Shown in pieces: positions 62,545-64,000 of a stretch of 64,000 bases of DNA. Below the pieces are notes generated by a model. That model had not been told where the DNA came from, did no database searches, and saw only the letters and a list, made by a program, of their open reading frames with translations. Numbering within the stretch: the stretch's first letter is position 1; every line of letters begins with the position of its first letter. The DNA comes from an uncultured Bacteroides sp. (GTDB taxonomy: Bacteria > Bacteroidota > Bacteroidia > Bacteroidales > Bacteroidaceae): NCBI GenBank assembly GCA_944322285.1, contig CALUOR010000001.1, positions 1-64,000 of the forward strand, read 5' to 3'. A program made the translations under genes and the position numbers.

Positions 62545-64000
62545 TTATCTATACACTCTGTCCTCATTGGGATTATTATACCAATCCTGATATGTGTTTC
62601 TGTCCTTGGCCCAATAGATGAAGTCCGGATAGGCTCCAGCAGAAGGGTCAGACGTAATGGATATGTTCACGGTCTCCAGTGGGTATTTGAACAGATAGGG
62701 TACGCATACAGCCCACGTGTTGTTTCCTGCTAAGTCAAGATTTTCTTTTTGTACAGTGCCGTAAGTCGTGGCACCATAATTCCAAAACTCGTACAAATGC
62801 ACCTCCATGCGTTGTTGCATGGTTTTGTAGGGATAGCAGATGAAAAAATCCAGATTGTCTTTAGAAAATAATGGTTCTTGGTGGCTTTGGTCGGTCAGCT
62901 CAATGATAATCTCGTATGTACGCGCATCAGCTGTAACGCCATTTTCCGCGGCACCTGTATTGATAAGCGTGCCTACTTCTTTACCCAACACCTCGTGTAC
63001 TTCTCCGGCTATGGGGATAATGACTTCATCTCCAGTGCCGTCTTCCATCAATGTCCCGCTATTGAATTTGAACTGGTTATAGGGACTATTGAAGGACTTT
63101 TGGAACGTCTTTTTATCCCCTCCATCCGTCACTTCTAATATATCAGCCGGAGTGATGCCTACAATGCGCAATCCCACACCTACCGCCTTGCTGGCTCCGG
63201 CTGCAGCCAAGGTGATGTTCAATTGTATTTTACGTATGTTGTTTGTATTTTTCTCCCGTTGGCATTCGGTGGTTACATCCAAAACCACGTCATTAAAGTC
63301 ATAATCGCCCACCAAGGGATAATTGTCTTCGAACACGTAGGTACAACTGAACAGTTCATCTGGTAGTCTCCAATCATCATCGGGGTCCGGAGTCGGTTCT
63401 GGCTCAGGTTCAGGATCTTCACCTCCTTGTTCTTCATCTCCTGTTCCGTCACCTCCTATTTCCTCATCTCCTGTTTCCGGTTCCTCTACAATGGGTTTAT
63501 TTTCTGTATATCCATTGCAGGCACTTGCTTCTATATAGACGTTGGCGTGCTGAACTCTGTTTATGTCACATTGTCCATTTCCATTTGCCACAAAGATTTC
63601 GAGATTAGGAGCGGATGCGTTAGTCTCGAAATGGATATAGCCCGTACACGATCCCGTGCCGCTTTCCAAATCATTTGCCAAACGGAAAAGGGCTTGTTCG
63701 CCATCTGTGGCTGGACCATTCACTGAACCATCCAACAAGGTCGTACTCGTAACGTTGATGAACGAATTGTCGCTCATATTGACAGCAGAGTTTCCTCCAG
63801 GTCTGAATGTGTTGCAGGTCATGTATGAAGCAGGGTGCATTTCAAGTGATGCATTTGTAAATGTATCGCAAAAGATGTAGCAATGATTGGCAATGAAACC
63901 GTCTTCGCCTCCTATTGTCATATTAGATTCCAGTTTGCCATAATTATAGAGGGTCGTACCAGCGTTTATCGTAATGTCTCCGCCGATGCTTATGACACCA
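62545..64000 (-). CDS. LruC-domain (DUF4842-type) surface protein, 5' end outside window
   Basis: At least 485 codons; the frame is still open at 64000. An outer part rich in Asn/Ser/Thr/Gly reads like a surface beta-helix (IGGDITINAGTTLYNYGKLE). A linker of E/P/D repeats (EEQGGEDPEPEPEPTPDPDD) follows near the middle. The C-terminal ~270 residues match the LruC/DUF4842 domain: YVFEDNYPLVGDYDFNDVVL, EFWNYGATTYGTVQ, AVCVPYLFKYPLETVNI, and YPDFIYWAKD. Likely exported and calcium/sugar-associated, role unknown. First gene seen of the leftward operon. Confidence 0.8.
   Translation of the reverse strand, partial: GVISIGGDITINAGTTLYNYGKLESNMTIGGEDGFIANHCYIFCDTFTNASLEMHPASYMTCNTFRPGGNSAVNMSDNSFINVTSTTLLDGSVNGPATDGEQALFRLANDLESGTGSCTGYIHFETNASAPNLEIFVANGNGQCDINRVQHANVYIEASACNGYTENKPIVEEPETGDEEIGGDGTGDEEQGGEDPEPEPEPTPDPDDDWRLPDELFSCTYVFEDNYPLVGDYDFNDVVLDVTTECQREKNTNNIRKIQLNITLAAAGASKAVGVGLRIVGITPADILEVTDGGDKKTFQKSFNSPYNQFKFNSGTLMEDGTGDEVIIPIAGEVHEVLGKEVGTLINTGAAENGVTADARTYEIIIELTDQSHQEPLFSKDNLDFFICYPYKTMQQRMEVHLYEFWNYGATTYGTVQKENLDLAGNNTWAVCVPYLFKYPLETVNISITSDPSAGAYPDFIYWAKDRNTYQDWYNNPNEDRVYR

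Overview
The window looks like a chromosomal segment of a Bacteroides-type bacterium (order Bacteroidales). The signs are a fimbrillin gene, DUF4468 and LruC-domain proteins, a bS16 protein with a long Ala/Glu-rich tail, a pyrB-pyrI pair, an integrase of the Bacteroides type, and repeated promoters of the Bacteroides form (TTTG, about 19-20 bases, TAnnTTTG). I see no tRNA, rRNA or CRISPR array.

Layout. (1) 1-9.5 kb: a frameshifted fimbrillin gene, then leftward housekeeping genes glyA, an outer-membrane barrel, a flavin reductase, pyrI-pyrB, a TlpA-like lipoprotein and rpsP, separated by REP-like palindromes and clear terminators. (2) 9.8-15.7 kb: a hexuronate divergon. Leftward lacI-type regulator, uxaA and an NhaC-type antiporter face rightward kdgK-eda. 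Two TGTGCTCG-type operators lie between them; together the enzymes take altronate through KDG and KDPG to pyruvate and glyceraldehyde 3-phosphate. (3) 15.8-29.5 kb: a mosaic surface-polysaccharide region with several family 2 glycosyltransferases (GT2), one GT4, a GT11 fucosyltransferase, a Wzx-like flippase, an AAA-ATPase/nuclease-like gene and decayed DNA (an IS66 fossil and a broken second ATPase). (4) 29.9-52.7 kb: a compact AT-rich prophage of about 22.7 kb between imperfect att repeats. (5) 52.8-64 kb: a tight leftward exopolysaccharide operon: LruC-domain protein, lone receiver, priming sugar transferase, half-size TolC-like protein, Wzc-like protein, polymerase/ligase, GT2, two GT4.

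The prophage carries a full HK97-type siphovirus virion set on the minus strand: terminase small and large subunits, portal, protease, capsid, connectors, tail tube, chaperone pair, tape measure, tail hub and S74 fibre. On the plus strand it has a replication-type protein, two unknowns and an HNH nuclease. A minus-strand tyrosine integrase follows. I recognise no repressor and no endolysin. Its most unusual features are: a TATTTATA-containing element before nearly every transcription block; an A9 slippery site joining the two tail chaperones; an A10 slippery tract exactly where a head-tail connector becomes a fibre-like extension; a promoter-to-terminator stretch without a gene (possible small RNA); a cos-like G/C-rich repeat region next to HNH; and an integrase with Gln where the first catalytic Arg normally stands.

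The prophage lies between the flippase-bearing glycosyltransferase region and the operon holding the polymerase, Wzc-like protein and priming transferase. One polysaccharide locus may therefore have been split by the insertion.
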